The notes under the pieces: model-generated
The model's input: only the letters and a program-made list of their open reading frames with translations
Database searches by the model: none
What the model was told of the DNA's origin: nothing
Origin: Hymenobacter aranciens
Lineage (GTDB): Bacteria; Bacteroidota; Bacteroidia; Cytophagales; Hymenobacteraceae
NCBI RefSeq assembly: GCF_030580865.1
Contig: NZ_JAUQSY010000001.1
Coordinates: 62,001-126,000, forward strand
Reading direction: 5' to 3'
DNA: 64,000 nucleotides
Shown here: one piece after another, positions 34,804 to 43,749 of the stretch
How the letters are laid out: every line of letters starts with the position of its first letter
How positions within the stretch are numbered: the stretch's first letter is position 1
Translations under genes and position numbers: made by a program

Positions 34804-37800
34804 ATGAAACACCTTTTCTCTTATGTGGGTAGCATAGTCCTGGCTCATTTAGGCCGGGCGTTAGTGGCCAGTTTGTGGCTGGCTTTGCTGCCGACGCTGG
34901 CGCTGGCGCAGACCCCCACCTTTACCGATGCTGTGAGCTTTAATCCAACGCGGAATAGCGGTTCGTCGCTCTGCTATAAGATGACGGCCGACGCCGCTGG
35001 AAACCAATACGTAGTTGGGAACTTTACCAATACCTTAGTGTTAGGCAGCATCGTATTGACCGCTGCTGGAAACGAGGACATTTTCGTGGCGAAGCGTAGT
35101 GGTAGCACCGGCGCATGGCTGTGGGCAACGAAGGTGGACGGTAATGGTTACGAGATAGGGTACAGTATCGCCCTGGACGGTAATGATAACGTCATCATAG
35201 GAGGATATTTTTCCAACACGGCCAGATTTGGCCCGATTGTCCTGACTTCGGCCAGTAGCCTCAATATGTTCGTCGCGAAGCTCTCAGGCACTACGGGTAC
35301 TTGGACATGGGCCGTAAACGCAGAAAGTACCGATGGTAGCCTTACCTACGGCGTGGGGGTGGATGCCACCAACAATGTGTATGTGACGGGGCAATTCGGA
35401 GGCGCCCTTCCCTTCGCCACCAGCCCTACGGCTACTGTGCTGACGTCGGCAGGCAGCAATGATGGCTTTGTAGCTAAATTTGATGGCAACACCGGAGCCT
35501 GCACCTGGGCGGTGCGGTTTGGCGGTAGTACTCGGGATTTTGGCTATGCCGTCGTCGCAGACAGCAATGGGGATGCTATCGTAACGGGCGGCTTTGGTAG
35601 TACGGCCAGCTTTGGTGCTTTTAACCAAACCTCAGCTGGTGAGGGTGACATCTTTCTGGCCCGGTTTGGGGCGGCCACCGGTGCCTGCGCGTGGGTGGTG
35701 CAAGCCGGAGGCAGCGGCAACGATGCGGGCTATGCGGTGGCCAAAGATGGCAATGGTAGCGTGTTGATTACGGGAGGAATTAGCAGCACGGCTACGTTCG
35801 CTACCAGCCCGGCTGCTACCAGCCTCACTTCGGCGGGCGGCACCGATATCTTCGTGGCTAAATACGCGATTGCCACCGGCGCGTGCGCTTGGGCTAACCG
35901 GGCCGGAGGCCCTGGCGACGAACTGGGGGCATCAGTAGCAGCAGATGGTAGTGGCAATGCGGTACTGACCGGCTATTTTAACAATACCATCAGCTTTCCC
36001 ACCAGTCCGGCACCTACCGCTTTAACCTCGGCTGGTGCAGGCGATGCATGCGTGGCTCGGTTTGGCGCGGCTACCGGCACTTGTACCTGGGCAGTGCGGG
36101 CCGGTGGCAGTGGCATTGATGAGGGTTCGGCAGTAGCAGTAGTGGCCTCTGGCGACGTGCTGGTAGCAGGTACTTTCCGTATAAGAGCTACTTTCGGTAG
36201 CCAAACCTTACTAGGTAGCACGGGAGCCGACCAGGCCGGGAACACCGGCTACATAGCCAGGCTGACGTTGCCCTGCACTGCCCCCGTGGCCCAGGCCCAG
36301 AACGTGACGCTAGCCCTGGCCGCCAACGGCACGGCCACGCTCACGCCCGCCCAGGTCAACAACGGCAGCACCGCCAGCTGCGGCTTTGCCAGCGGCGGCG
36401 GTTTGAGCCTCTCGCGCACCAGCTTTGGCTGCGCCGACGTGGGCACCCCGGCCACCGTCACCCTCACCGTGACCGATGCCAACGGGGCCACCAGCACCGC
36501 CACCGCCACCATCACCGTGACGGCCGCGCCCACTGCCACCCTCACCAGCCTGAGCCCCAACCCAGCCGCGCCGGGCAGTACCGTAACGGCCACCGGCACC
36601 AACCTGGCCGGGGCCACCGCCCTCACCGTGAACGGCGCTGCGGCTACTATCACCGGCCTGTCGGCCACCGGCTTCACTTTTGTGGTGCCCGCCGGGGCCG
36701 CTGCCAGTGGCAACGTGGTACTGACCCTGCCGTGCAGCCAAAGCCTGAGCCAGCCGTTTGCGGCCGCCTACCCCTCACTGGTCATCAGCACCACGCAGAC
36801 CGTGGCGGCCGGCACCTACCAGGACATCACGGTGCAGAGCGGCGGCCGGGCCCTGCTCGCCGGCAATATCACCGTGCTGGGCACCACGCAGGTGCAGGCC
36901 GGCGGCCTCTTGCAAACCATTGGCAGCGGCACCTGCGCCGTCATCGGCGGCTCGGGCAGCTTCGTGCTGGAGGCGGGCGCGCAGCTCAGCATCTGCTCGG
37001 CGGGGGGCATCAGCGCCAGCGGCAACACCGGCAACGTGCAGGTGACGGGCACGCGCAGCTTCTCGACGGATGCCAACTACGTGTACGACGGCCCCTCGGC
37101 GCAGAGCACCGGCAGCGGCCTGCCCGCCACCGTGCGCAACCTGACCTCGACCAAGAACAGCAACCTGACCCTCTCGCAGGCCCTGGCCATCCGCCAGGTA
37201 CTCACGCTCAACGCGGGCAGCCTCATCCTCAACAGCCAGGCCCTGACGCTGCTCTCCGACGCCAGCGGCACGGCCCTGGTGGCCAACCTGGGCAGCGGCG
37301 TCGTGTCGGGCACCAGCGTGACGGTGCAGCGCTACATCGACCCTACGCTGAACCCCGGGCTGGGCTACCGCCACCTCAGCGCCCCCACGACGGGCCAGAC
37401 CATCGGCTCCTTCGCCTCGGGCGGCACCGCGCAGGTGGCGAACCCGGCCTATAACACCTCGGCCACCCCGAACCTGGTGACACCTTTCCCCACCGTGTTC
37501 TACTACGACCAGAGCCGCCTGGCTACCTCGCCCGCCACCAGCCTGTCGGCCTTCGACAAGGGCTGGGCCTCGCCCGGCAGCCTGAGCGCCGCCGCGAACC
37601 TGGCCACGCAGGGCTTCACGGTGCAGCTGCCGGGCGCCAGCACGCTCAGCTTCACCGGGCAAGTGGGCAACAGCACTGGGTTCATCCAGTTGCAGCGCGC
37701 CAGCGGGGCCACGGCGGCCGATGCTGGCTGGAACTTCCTCGGCAACCCCTACCCCTCGCCGCTGGACCTGAGCACCATTCAGGCCAGCCAGCGCACCAAC

Positions 37801-38724
37801 CTGGACGCGGCCGTGTACGTGTGGGAAAGCACCAGCCAGTATGGCGGGCAGTACCGTAGCTACGTGAACAGCGTGGGCAGCGGCAACCCGCTCGTGGGCG
37901 TCGCCCAGGCCTTCTGGATGCGCGTCAGCCAGGGCCAGACGTTCGGCCAGCTTGACCTCAGTAACACGAACCGCGTGACCAGCTACACCCGGCAGGCGCC
38001 CGTACGCCGGGGCGCGGCCGACCAGCGCCCCCAGCTCACGCTGGCCCTGGCCGGCGGCGGCCTCTCGGATGACCTCACGCTCTACGCCCAGGCCGGGGCC
38101 ACGGCCGGCTTCGACGGCTCGTATGACGCCGCCAAGCTGCCCAACCCCCACGGCCTGAACCTGGCCGCTGTAGCCGCTACCGGCGAGGCCCTGGCCATCG
38201 ACGGCCGCGCCGCCTTTGCCACGGCCACGGCCATCCCGCTGACGGTGGGCGTGCCCGCGCCGGGCGCCTACTCCCTCACGGCCGCCGCCCTCAGCAACCT
38301 GCCCGCCAGCACCCGCGCCGAGCTGGTCGATACCCAGACCAACACCCGCACCGCGCTGACGGCCGGCACCAGCTACACCTTCACCATGAGCAGCACCACC
38401 GCTCCCGGCCGCTTCTGGCTGAACCTGACGCCCGCCGCTGCGCCGCTGAGCACGGCCGCCGGCGCGCTGGCCGCCCAGGCGCTGGTGTACCCCAACCCGG
38501 CGCACGAGCAGTTCACGCTGCTGCTGCCCGCGGTGGCGGGCGCCTCGCAGGCCACGGCCACGCTGCTCAATGCGCTGGGCCAGGTGGTGAGCACCCGCAC
38601 GCTGGCGCTATCAGCTTGTGGAGCTACGGCCACTTACGCCACGGCCGGGCTGGCGGCGGGCGTGTACGCCCTGCGCCTGCAGGCCGGGAAGGAAACGGCT
38701 ACCCTGCGCGTGGTGGTGGAATAA
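34804..38724 (+). CDS. T9SS-secreted protein with a seven-bladed SBBP-like propeller, 1306 aa
   Basis: Signal peptide to about residue 36 (LALAQ). One SBBP-like array at about 58-489 has seven blades, each with a YVVGNF/VIIGGYF/VYVTGQF/AIVTGGF/VLITGGI/AVLTGYF/VLVAGTF strand and FVAK/FLAR strands after it. Next come an HYR-like beta domain (about 491-572), a TIG domain (about 576-652) and the shared C-terminal module (about 656-1306) with the T9SS sorting domain. The propeller is less GC-rich and less repetitive at DNA level than that of giant gene 1, so it is older or from another source, while 261 bp near the 3' end differ from gene 1 at only two positions. Confidence 0.87.
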   Translation: MKHLFSYVGSIVLAHLGRALVASLWLALLPTLALAQTPTFTDAVSFNPTRNSGSSLCYKMTADAAGNQYVVGNFTNTLVLGSIVLTAAGNEDIFVAKRSGSTGAWLWATKVDGNGYEIGYSIALDGNDNVIIGGYFSNTARFGPIVLTSASSLNMFVAKLSGTTGTWTWAVNAESTDGSLTYGVGVDATNNVYVTGQFGGALPFATSPTATVLTSAGSNDGFVAKFDGNTGACTWAVRFGGSTRDFGYAVVADSNGDAIVTGGFGSTASFGAFNQTSAGEGDIFLARFGAATGACAWVVQAGGSGNDAGYAVAKDGNGSVLITGGISSTATFATSPAATSLTSAGGTDIFVAKYAIATGACAWANRAGGPGDELGASVAADGSGNAVLTGYFNNTISFPTSPAPTALTSAGAGDACVARFGAATGTCTWAVRAGGSGIDEGSAVAVVASGDVLVAGTFRIRATFGSQTLLGSTGADQAGNTGYIARLTLPCTAPVAQAQNVTLALAANGTATLTPAQVNNGSTASCGFASGGGLSLSRTSFGCADVGTPATVTLTVTDANGATSTATATITVTAAPTATLTSLSPNPAAPGSTVTATGTNLAGATALTVNGAAATITGLSATGFTFVVPAGAAASGNVVLTLPCSQSLSQPFAAAYPSLVISTTQTVAAGTYQDITVQSGGRALLAGNITVLGTTQVQAGGLLQTIGSGTCAVIGGSGSFVLEAGAQLSICSAGGISASGNTGNVQVTGTRSFSTDANYVYDGPSAQSTGSGLPATVRNLTSTKNSNLTLSQALAIRQVLTLNAGSLILNSQALTLLSDASGTALVANLGSGVVSGTSVTVQRYIDPTLNPGLGYRHLSAPTTGQTIGSFASGGTAQVANPAYNTSATPNLVTPFPTVFYYDQSRLATSPATSLSAFDKGWASPGSLSAAANLATQGFTVQLPGASTLSFTGQVGNSTGFIQLQRASGATAADAGWNFLGNPYPSPLDLSTIQASQRTNLDAAVYVWESTSQYGGQYRSYVNSVGSGNPLVGVAQAFWMRVSQGQTFGQLDLSNTNRVTSYTRQAPVRRGAADQRPQLTLALAGGGLSDDLTLYAQAGATAGFDGSYDAAKLPNPHGLNLAAVAATGEALAIDGRAAFATATAIPLTVGVPAPGAYSLTAAALSNLPASTRAELVDTQTNTRTALTAGTSYTFTMSSTTAPGRFWLNLTPAAAPLSTAAGALAAQALVYPNPAHEQFTLLLPAVAGASQATATLLNALGQVVSTRTLALSACGATATYATAGLAAGVYALRLQAGKETATLRVVVE

Positions 38725-38742
38725 CCACCCTTTACAGGCTCC

Positions 38743-38777
38743 AAAAGGCCCGCCTCCGACCCGGAGGCGGGCCTTTT
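38743..38777 (+). terminator. Rho-independent terminator of giant gene 2
   Basis: AAAAGGCCCGCCTCC and GGAGGCGGGCCTTTT, perfect 15-bp arms with a 5-nt loop, 18 bp after the stop. Confidence 0.9.
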
Positions 38778-38858
38778 GCATAGTAGCCGGGCAGGTAGCG
38801 AGTGGACCTTGGGGCAATACAGGCGCCAAGGACTTCACATAAAAAAAATGCGGCCTAT

Positions 38859-38876
38859 ACCCTGTTTAGGCTACAC
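38859..38876. promoter_or_regulatory. 18-bp near-palindromic operator candidate, copy 1
   Basis: TACCCTGTTTAGGCTACA occurs here and, reversed, at 45474-45491 in front of the response-regulator gene. The core TACCCTG-TT-TAGGCTA has two 7-bp half-sites 2 bp apart with near inverted symmetry. It lies 31 bp upstream of the -7 element at 38908. Confidence 0.5.
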
Positions 38877-38907
38877 GCTGGATTTTTTTAAGGGCAAACT
38901 CACCCGA

Positions 38908-38915
38908 TACTTTTG
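38908..38915 (+). promoter_or_regulatory. -7 promoter element of giant gene 3
   Basis: TACTTTTG, an exact TAnnTTTG match. The start of transcription would be near 38922, giving a leader of about 200 nt before the ATG at 39124. The leader has no gene. No TTTG lies at the -33 distance, which would suit an activator-dependent promoter. Confidence 0.5.
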
Positions 38916-39123
38916 CCAGCACGAACAACTTGCGCGGTGCCGGATGGCTAAGCTGCTGATTGCGTGAGGCGGGATAAGCCTGGTGTTGTATCCCTGCGCC
39001 TGGCCTGCCACGAGGGCCGGCCCGCAATCGGTGGGGCAGGCCTGGCGGTGCCACCGGGGGCGGGTCGTTCGTTGCTGCCAGCTACTTGTACGCTTTTCAC
39101 TTCATCCCTTCACTTCGAAGCCT

Positions 39124-42100
39124 ATGAACAACCTCTCTTCTCTGCTGAAAGCCAGCACCCCCGCCCTGACCGGGCTCCTGCTGCTGCCGCTGGCCGGCCA
39201 GGCCCAGCTCAACGTGAGCAGCCGTACGCCGGCCCGCAACGCCATTGCCGCCCCGCGCAGCAGCGACGTGACCCTCACCTTCGACCAGGCACTGGATGCC
39301 ACCACGGCCGGCAACGTGCGCGTGTTCTCGGCGCAGCGCGGCGGGCAACTGGTGCGCGGCGGCAACGCCACGGCCAGCGGCAGCACCCTCACGGTGGCCC
39401 CGGCCAACGACTTCCAGGCGGGCGAAAACGTGCAGGTGACGGTGCCCGCCACCGTGCTCAGCGGCACGAGCGTGGCGGCCAGCAAGCAGGTCTACCAGTT
39501 TACGGCGGCGGCCACGGGCGGCTCGGGCACCTTCGTGGCCCCGGCCACCGAGCCCAACCTCGCTACGGCCAGTGCCACGGCCTCGGTGGTAGCCGCCGAT
39601 GTGAACGGCGACGGCCGCCTCGACATTCTGGCGGCCAACGTGGGCGGCGGCGCTAACTCGGTGACGGTGCGCCTCAACAACGGCGACGGCACCTACGCCA
39701 CCAGCACCGTGAGCATCGGCATCGCGGCCCTGGTGATGACGGTGGCCGACGTGAACGGCGATGGCGCCCTCGACCTGCTGGTGGCCAACGGTGCTTCGAC
39801 CGGTCTGGTAGCCGTGCGGCTCAACGACGGCAGCGGCAGCTTCTCGGGCACGACCAACGTGCCCGTCGGCAACACGCCCCAGTCGGTAGCAGCGGCCGAC
39901 CTGGATGGCGACGGCGACCTCGACCTGCTGGCGGGCAACTATGCTGGTAGTAGCGTCAGCGTGCGGTTCAACGATGGCACCGGGGGCTTCTCGGGCCAAG
40001 CCGTTCCGGCCAACAACGTAGCGGTGGGCGGCCTGCCGCAGTCGGTAGTGGCCGCCGATATGAACGGCGACGGGGCCCTCGACATCCTGACGGCCAACCG
40101 GGGAGCAGCCACGGTGTCGGTGCGCCTCAACGACGGCAACGGCAGCTTCCCCACTATCATCGCCGTGCCCGTGGGCAACCTACCCTACGCGGTAGTGGCG
40201 GTGGATGTGGATGGCAATGGCACCCGCGACATTGCCACCAGCAACTTCGGTGGTGGCAGCAATCCGGGCTTTGTGTCGGTGCGGTTCAACGATGGCAGCG
40301 GCACTTTTACGGGCGATGCCGACCCCGCTAACACCATTACCGTGGGCGTGCAGCCCTACTCGCTAACGGCGGGGGATATAGACGGTGATGGCGACTTCGA
40401 CCTGCTCACGGCCAACGGTGGGAGCGCCACCGTATCGGTGCTGCGCAACAGCAGCAGCGGCAGCTTCGCGGCCGGCACTGCCGTAGCCATCGGGGGCACC
40501 CGCACCGTAGTGACCGCCGATGTAGATGGCGACGGCGACCTCGACCTGCTTACGGCCAGTAATGCCGCCTCGGTAGCGGTGCGCCTGAACCAGGCGGCCG
40601 CGCCCACCCTCACCAGCCTCTCGCCCACGAGCGGCCCGGTAGGCGCCAGCATCATCCTCACGGGCACCGGCTTCACCAGCACCAGCACCGTCAGCTTCAA
40701 CGGCACGGCCGCTACCAGCGTCACCTTCACCTCGGCCACCAGCCTCACGGCCGTGGTGCCCACCGGCGCCACCACTGGCAACGTGACCGTGACCACCGTC
40801 GGTGGCACCACCAGCGGCGTGAGCTTCACCGTGACGGCCATTCCCTCGCTGGTCATCAGCACCCCGCAGAACGTAGCACCGGGCACCTACCAGAACATCA
40901 CGGTGCAGAACGGCGGCAGCGCCCTCCTGCAAGGCGACATCACAGTGCTGGGCACGCTGCAAGTGCAGGCCGGCGGCCGGGTGCAAACCATCTACAACAG
41001 CGGCGCGGGCTGCGCCACCATCAGCGGCTCGGGCAACTTCGTGCTCGAAGCCAACAGCCAAATCAGCATTTGCTCGCCTGACGGCATCAGCGCCAGCGGA
41101 GCCACCGGCAGCGTGCAGGTGACGGGCACGCGCACCTTCTCGCCCCAGGCTTTCTACTTATACGACCGGCCCGGCTCGCAAATCACCGGCGCGGGCCTGC
41201 CCGCCGAAGTGGCCTACCTAAGCAAAGCCGATACGGGCACGCTCACGCTCTCGCAGGCGGTGGCCGTGCGGCGGGCAGTGGAGATATTCAACGCCGGGGG
41301 CATTGCCACCAACGGCCAGGCCCTGACGCTGCTCTCGGATGCCAACGGCACGGCTCTCTTGGCCAACTACAGCACCGGCCAGGTCACGGGCAACGTGACC
41401 GTGCAGCGCTACATCGACGGCAGCCAGAACGCAGGCCTGGGCTACCGCCACTTGGCCGTCCCCGTAGATGGACAAACGGTGGCTGCCTTCGCCTCGGGCG
41501 GCACGGCCCAGGTAGTGAATGATGCCTATAACACGGCTACCACGCCAGGCCTGGTGACGCCTTTCCCCACGGTGTACCGGTATAGTGTCGACCAGGTGGC
41601 CCTCTCGCCTGCTACGAGCGTATCGGACTTCGATAAAGGCTGGATATCGCCCGCCAGCCTGACGGACAACGTAGCGCAAGGCAATGGCCGGACCGTGCAG
41701 CTGCCCGGGGCCAGCACCCTGAGCTTCACCGGGGCCGCCTTCCAGACGGCCACGACCCTTGGCACCAATCGGCCGACCGCCGCCGGTACCGCCGACTGGA
41801 TTTTCTTCGGTAACCCCTACGCCTCGCCGCTGGATTTCAGCACCGTGCAGGCCAGCCAGCGTACCAACCTCGACGCGGCGGTGTACGTGTTCGAAAGCAG
41901 CAGCCAGTACGGCGGCGGCTTCCGCAGCTACGTCAACGGCGTAGGCGGCAACGCGCTGGTGGGCAGCAGCCAGGGCTTCTGGGTGCGCATGACCCCCGGC
42001 CAGACCACGGCCAGCCTCGCCCTCACCAACGCCAACCGCGTGACGAGCTTCTCCCGGCAAGCGCCCGTGCGCCGCAGCGCGGCCGATGTGCGCCCGCAGC

Positions 42101-42768
42101 TCACGCTGGCCCTGGCCGGTAACAACCTCTCGGACGACCTCACGCTCTACGCCGAAGCCGGCGCCACCGCCGGCGTCGATGCTGCCTTCGACGCGGCCAA
42201 GATGCCGAACTCGCACGGCCTGAACCTAGCCGCGCTGGCGGCGGGTGGCGAAGCCCTGGCCATCGACGGCCGGGCCGACTTCGCTACGGCCACGGCCGTG
42301 CCGCTGACGGTGGGCGTGCCCGCGCTGGGCGCGTACGCTTTCACGGCCACCGCGCTGGCCAATCTGCCCGCCGGCACCCGCGCCGAGCTGGCCGATAACC
42401 TGACCAACACCCGCACGGTGCTGACGGCCGGAGCCAGCTACGCCTTCACGATGAGCAGCTTCACCGCGCCCGGCCGCTTCTGGCTGAACCTGATGCCCGC
42501 CGCCGCGCCGCTGGCCTCGGCCAACGCGGCTTTGGAAGCCCAGGTGCTGGCCTACCCCAACCCCGCCCACGGCCAGCTCACGGTGCTGCGCCCGGCCGCC
42601 AAAGTGGCCACCGCCGAGCTGCTCAACAGCCTGGGCCAGCGCGTGCGCTCGCTCGCGCTGCCCACGGCCGAAACGGTGGTGAACCTGCACGGCCTGGCGG
42701 CTGGGGTGTACACCCTGCGCCTGACGCTCGACGGCCAGCCCGTCGCCAAGCGCGTGGTGGTGGAATAA
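39124..42768 (+). CDS. T9SS-secreted protein with seven FG-GAP/VCBS repeats, 1214 aa
   Basis: I start at the ATG at 39124, which begins a signal peptide (MNNLSSLLKASTPALTGLLL..., cleavage near GQAQ); the longer frame from 38983 lacks one. A bacterial Ig-like domain (about 28-132, SSDVTLTFDQALDATTAGNVRVF) is followed by seven FG-GAP/VCBS-type repeats (about 136-492), each with a calcium-loop motif DVNGDGRLD, DLDGDGDLD or a variant. A TIG domain (about 494-572) and the shared module (about 573-1214) follow, ending in a T9SS signal (YPNPAHGQLTVL, GVYTLRLTL). Integrin-like propellers of this type usually need Ca2+ and often bind carbohydrate or protein. Confidence 0.88.
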   Translation: MNNLSSLLKASTPALTGLLLLPLAGQAQLNVSSRTPARNAIAAPRSSDVTLTFDQALDATTAGNVRVFSAQRGGQLVRGGNATASGSTLTVAPANDFQAGENVQVTVPATVLSGTSVAASKQVYQFTAAATGGSGTFVAPATEPNLATASATASVVAADVNGDGRLDILAANVGGGANSVTVRLNNGDGTYATSTVSIGIAALVMTVADVNGDGALDLLVANGASTGLVAVRLNDGSGSFSGTTNVPVGNTPQSVAAADLDGDGDLDLLAGNYAGSSVSVRFNDGTGGFSGQAVPANNVAVGGLPQSVVAADMNGDGALDILTANRGAATVSVRLNDGNGSFPTIIAVPVGNLPYAVVAVDVDGNGTRDIATSNFGGGSNPGFVSVRFNDGSGTFTGDADPANTITVGVQPYSLTAGDIDGDGDFDLLTANGGSATVSVLRNSSSGSFAAGTAVAIGGTRTVVTADVDGDGDLDLLTASNAASVAVRLNQAAAPTLTSLSPTSGPVGASIILTGTGFTSTSTVSFNGTAATSVTFTSATSLTAVVPTGATTGNVTVTTVGGTTSGVSFTVTAIPSLVISTPQNVAPGTYQNITVQNGGSALLQGDITVLGTLQVQAGGRVQTIYNSGAGCATISGSGNFVLEANSQISICSPDGISASGATGSVQVTGTRTFSPQAFYLYDRPGSQITGAGLPAEVAYLSKADTGTLTLSQAVAVRRAVEIFNAGGIATNGQALTLLSDANGTALLANYSTGQVTGNVTVQRYIDGSQNAGLGYRHLAVPVDGQTVAAFASGGTAQVVNDAYNTATTPGLVTPFPTVYRYSVDQVALSPATSVSDFDKGWISPASLTDNVAQGNGRTVQLPGASTLSFTGAAFQTATTLGTNRPTAAGTADWIFFGNPYASPLDFSTVQASQRTNLDAAVYVFESSSQYGGGFRSYVNGVGGNALVGSSQGFWVRMTPGQTTASLALTNANRVTSFSRQAPVRRSAADVRPQLTLALAGNNLSDDLTLYAEAGATAGVDAAFDAAKMPNSHGLNLAALAAGGEALAIDGRADFATATAVPLTVGVPALGAYAFTATALANLPAGTRAELADNLTNTRTVLTAGASYAFTMSSFTAPGRFWLNLMPAAAPLASANAALEAQVLAYPNPAHGQLTVLRPAAKVATAELLNSLGQRVRSLALPTAETVVNLHGLAAGVYTLRLTLDGQPVAKRVVVE

Positions 42769-43107
42769 GCGGGTTTGACTGCTTGAAGCACAGGTCCATT
42801 TCCCGGCTAGGGAGGTGGGCCTGTTGCATAAGTAAGCTTCCTGCAATTGAGTTTTATTCTAAATAAGCGCAATAACCGCTTGGTTGACGACAGAGTTACT
42901 GAGTAGTTTTATGGTTGAGCTTCCCCAAATATCTTTTCTGCGTCACGCATGGCCCAGCAATTACCTGCTTCCTCCGAAATACTAGCCCCGCCCGCCAACC
43001 AGCAGCTCATTGCCGGTCTGGGCGCGGTCCACCTGGGTGCTGATGGCCCTGGGCATGCTGGGCGTAGGCCTGAGCAACCATCTCAACACATGTTATTTCA
43101 CTTGCCC
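42769..43107. other. Spacer between giant gene 3 and the first kinase
   Basis: It contains an imperfect terminator-like hairpin (AGGTCCATTTCCC / GGGAGGTGGGCCT near 42790-42820), an AT-rich part with a possible -7 element (TAGTTTTA near 42904), and about 140 bp (42949-43089) in frame with the kinase that could be an N-terminal extension. That stretch does not look like a signal peptide, so I leave it as non-coding or remnant sequence. Confidence 0.4.
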
Positions 43108-43749
43108 ATGTCTACTTTCTTTGTCCGCCTCGGTTGCTGGGTGTTGTTGCTGGCCGGCAGTTTCCAGGCCTGGAGCCAGGGGGCGGGGAAAAACTATCGG
43201 CACGGTCCCAACGACAGTCTACTTGCCCAGCTCAAGCGGCCCAGCACCCCCGACACCATGCGGGTGCTGCTGCTGAGCCAGCTCGGGGCGCTGGCTTCGA
43301 GAACCGACCTGGCCGCCGCCAAGGGCTACGGCGAGCAGGCCATTGCCCTGGGCCAACGCATCGGCTACCGCAAGCACGAAGCCAAGAACCTGAGCAACCT
43401 GGCCGCTATGTACTATAACAGCGGCAATTATCCTGCTGCCCAACGCTACTTCACGGCCTCCATAGTTCTCGCCAAGCAGCAGAAGCTACCGACCACCATC
43501 GGCTTTGGGTACGTGGGCCTGGCCAACGTGGCCTCGGCCCTGGGCGACCACCGCCGGGCCCTGCAACACTTTGAGGAAGCCCGCCAGTATTTCGTAACCG
43601 ACCAGCCAAACCAGGCCGCAGCGCAAGGGCAGATGCTGATTCTTGGCAATATGGCCAATGAGTACGTGGACCTGAATGATTTACCGGAACACGCACCGCC
43701 TGCCACTGGCCCGGCAACACGCCCTCGTGAGCCTGCAAATGGCCCGTAA
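43108..43749 (+). CDS. TPR sensor kinase, N-terminal part (gene split by a frameshift)
   Basis: From the ATG at 43108 (or 43090) a signal peptide (MSTFFVRLGCWVLLLAGSFQ, cleavage near AWSQ) leads into TPR repeats: AKGYGEQAIALGQRIGYRKHEAKNLSNLAAMYYNSGNYPAAQRYFTA and a following repeat on ALGDHRRALQHFEEARQYF. The next repeat begins NMANEYVDLND and then loses sense (LPEHAPPATGPATR...), while the other plus frame continues it as YRNTHRLPLARQHALVSL. Removing one T from the TTT at 43680-43682 restores a single chain. Either the gene is broken, or this is a sequencing error or an unusual recoding site. Confidence 0.75.
   Translation: MSTFFVRLGCWVLLLAGSFQAWSQGAGKNYRHGPNDSLLAQLKRPSTPDTMRVLLLSQLGALASRTDLAAAKGYGEQAIALGQRIGYRKHEAKNLSNLAAMYYNSGNYPAAQRYFTASIVLAKQQKLPTTIGFGYVGLANVASALGDHRRALQHFEEARQYFVTDQPNQAAAQGQMLILGNMANEYVDLNDLPEHAPPATGPATRPREPANGP

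Noticed and set aside
42949..43107. In-frame N-terminal extension of the first kinase
   Set aside because: It lacks signal-peptide character and would bury the real signal peptide starting at 43108; kept only as an alternative start.
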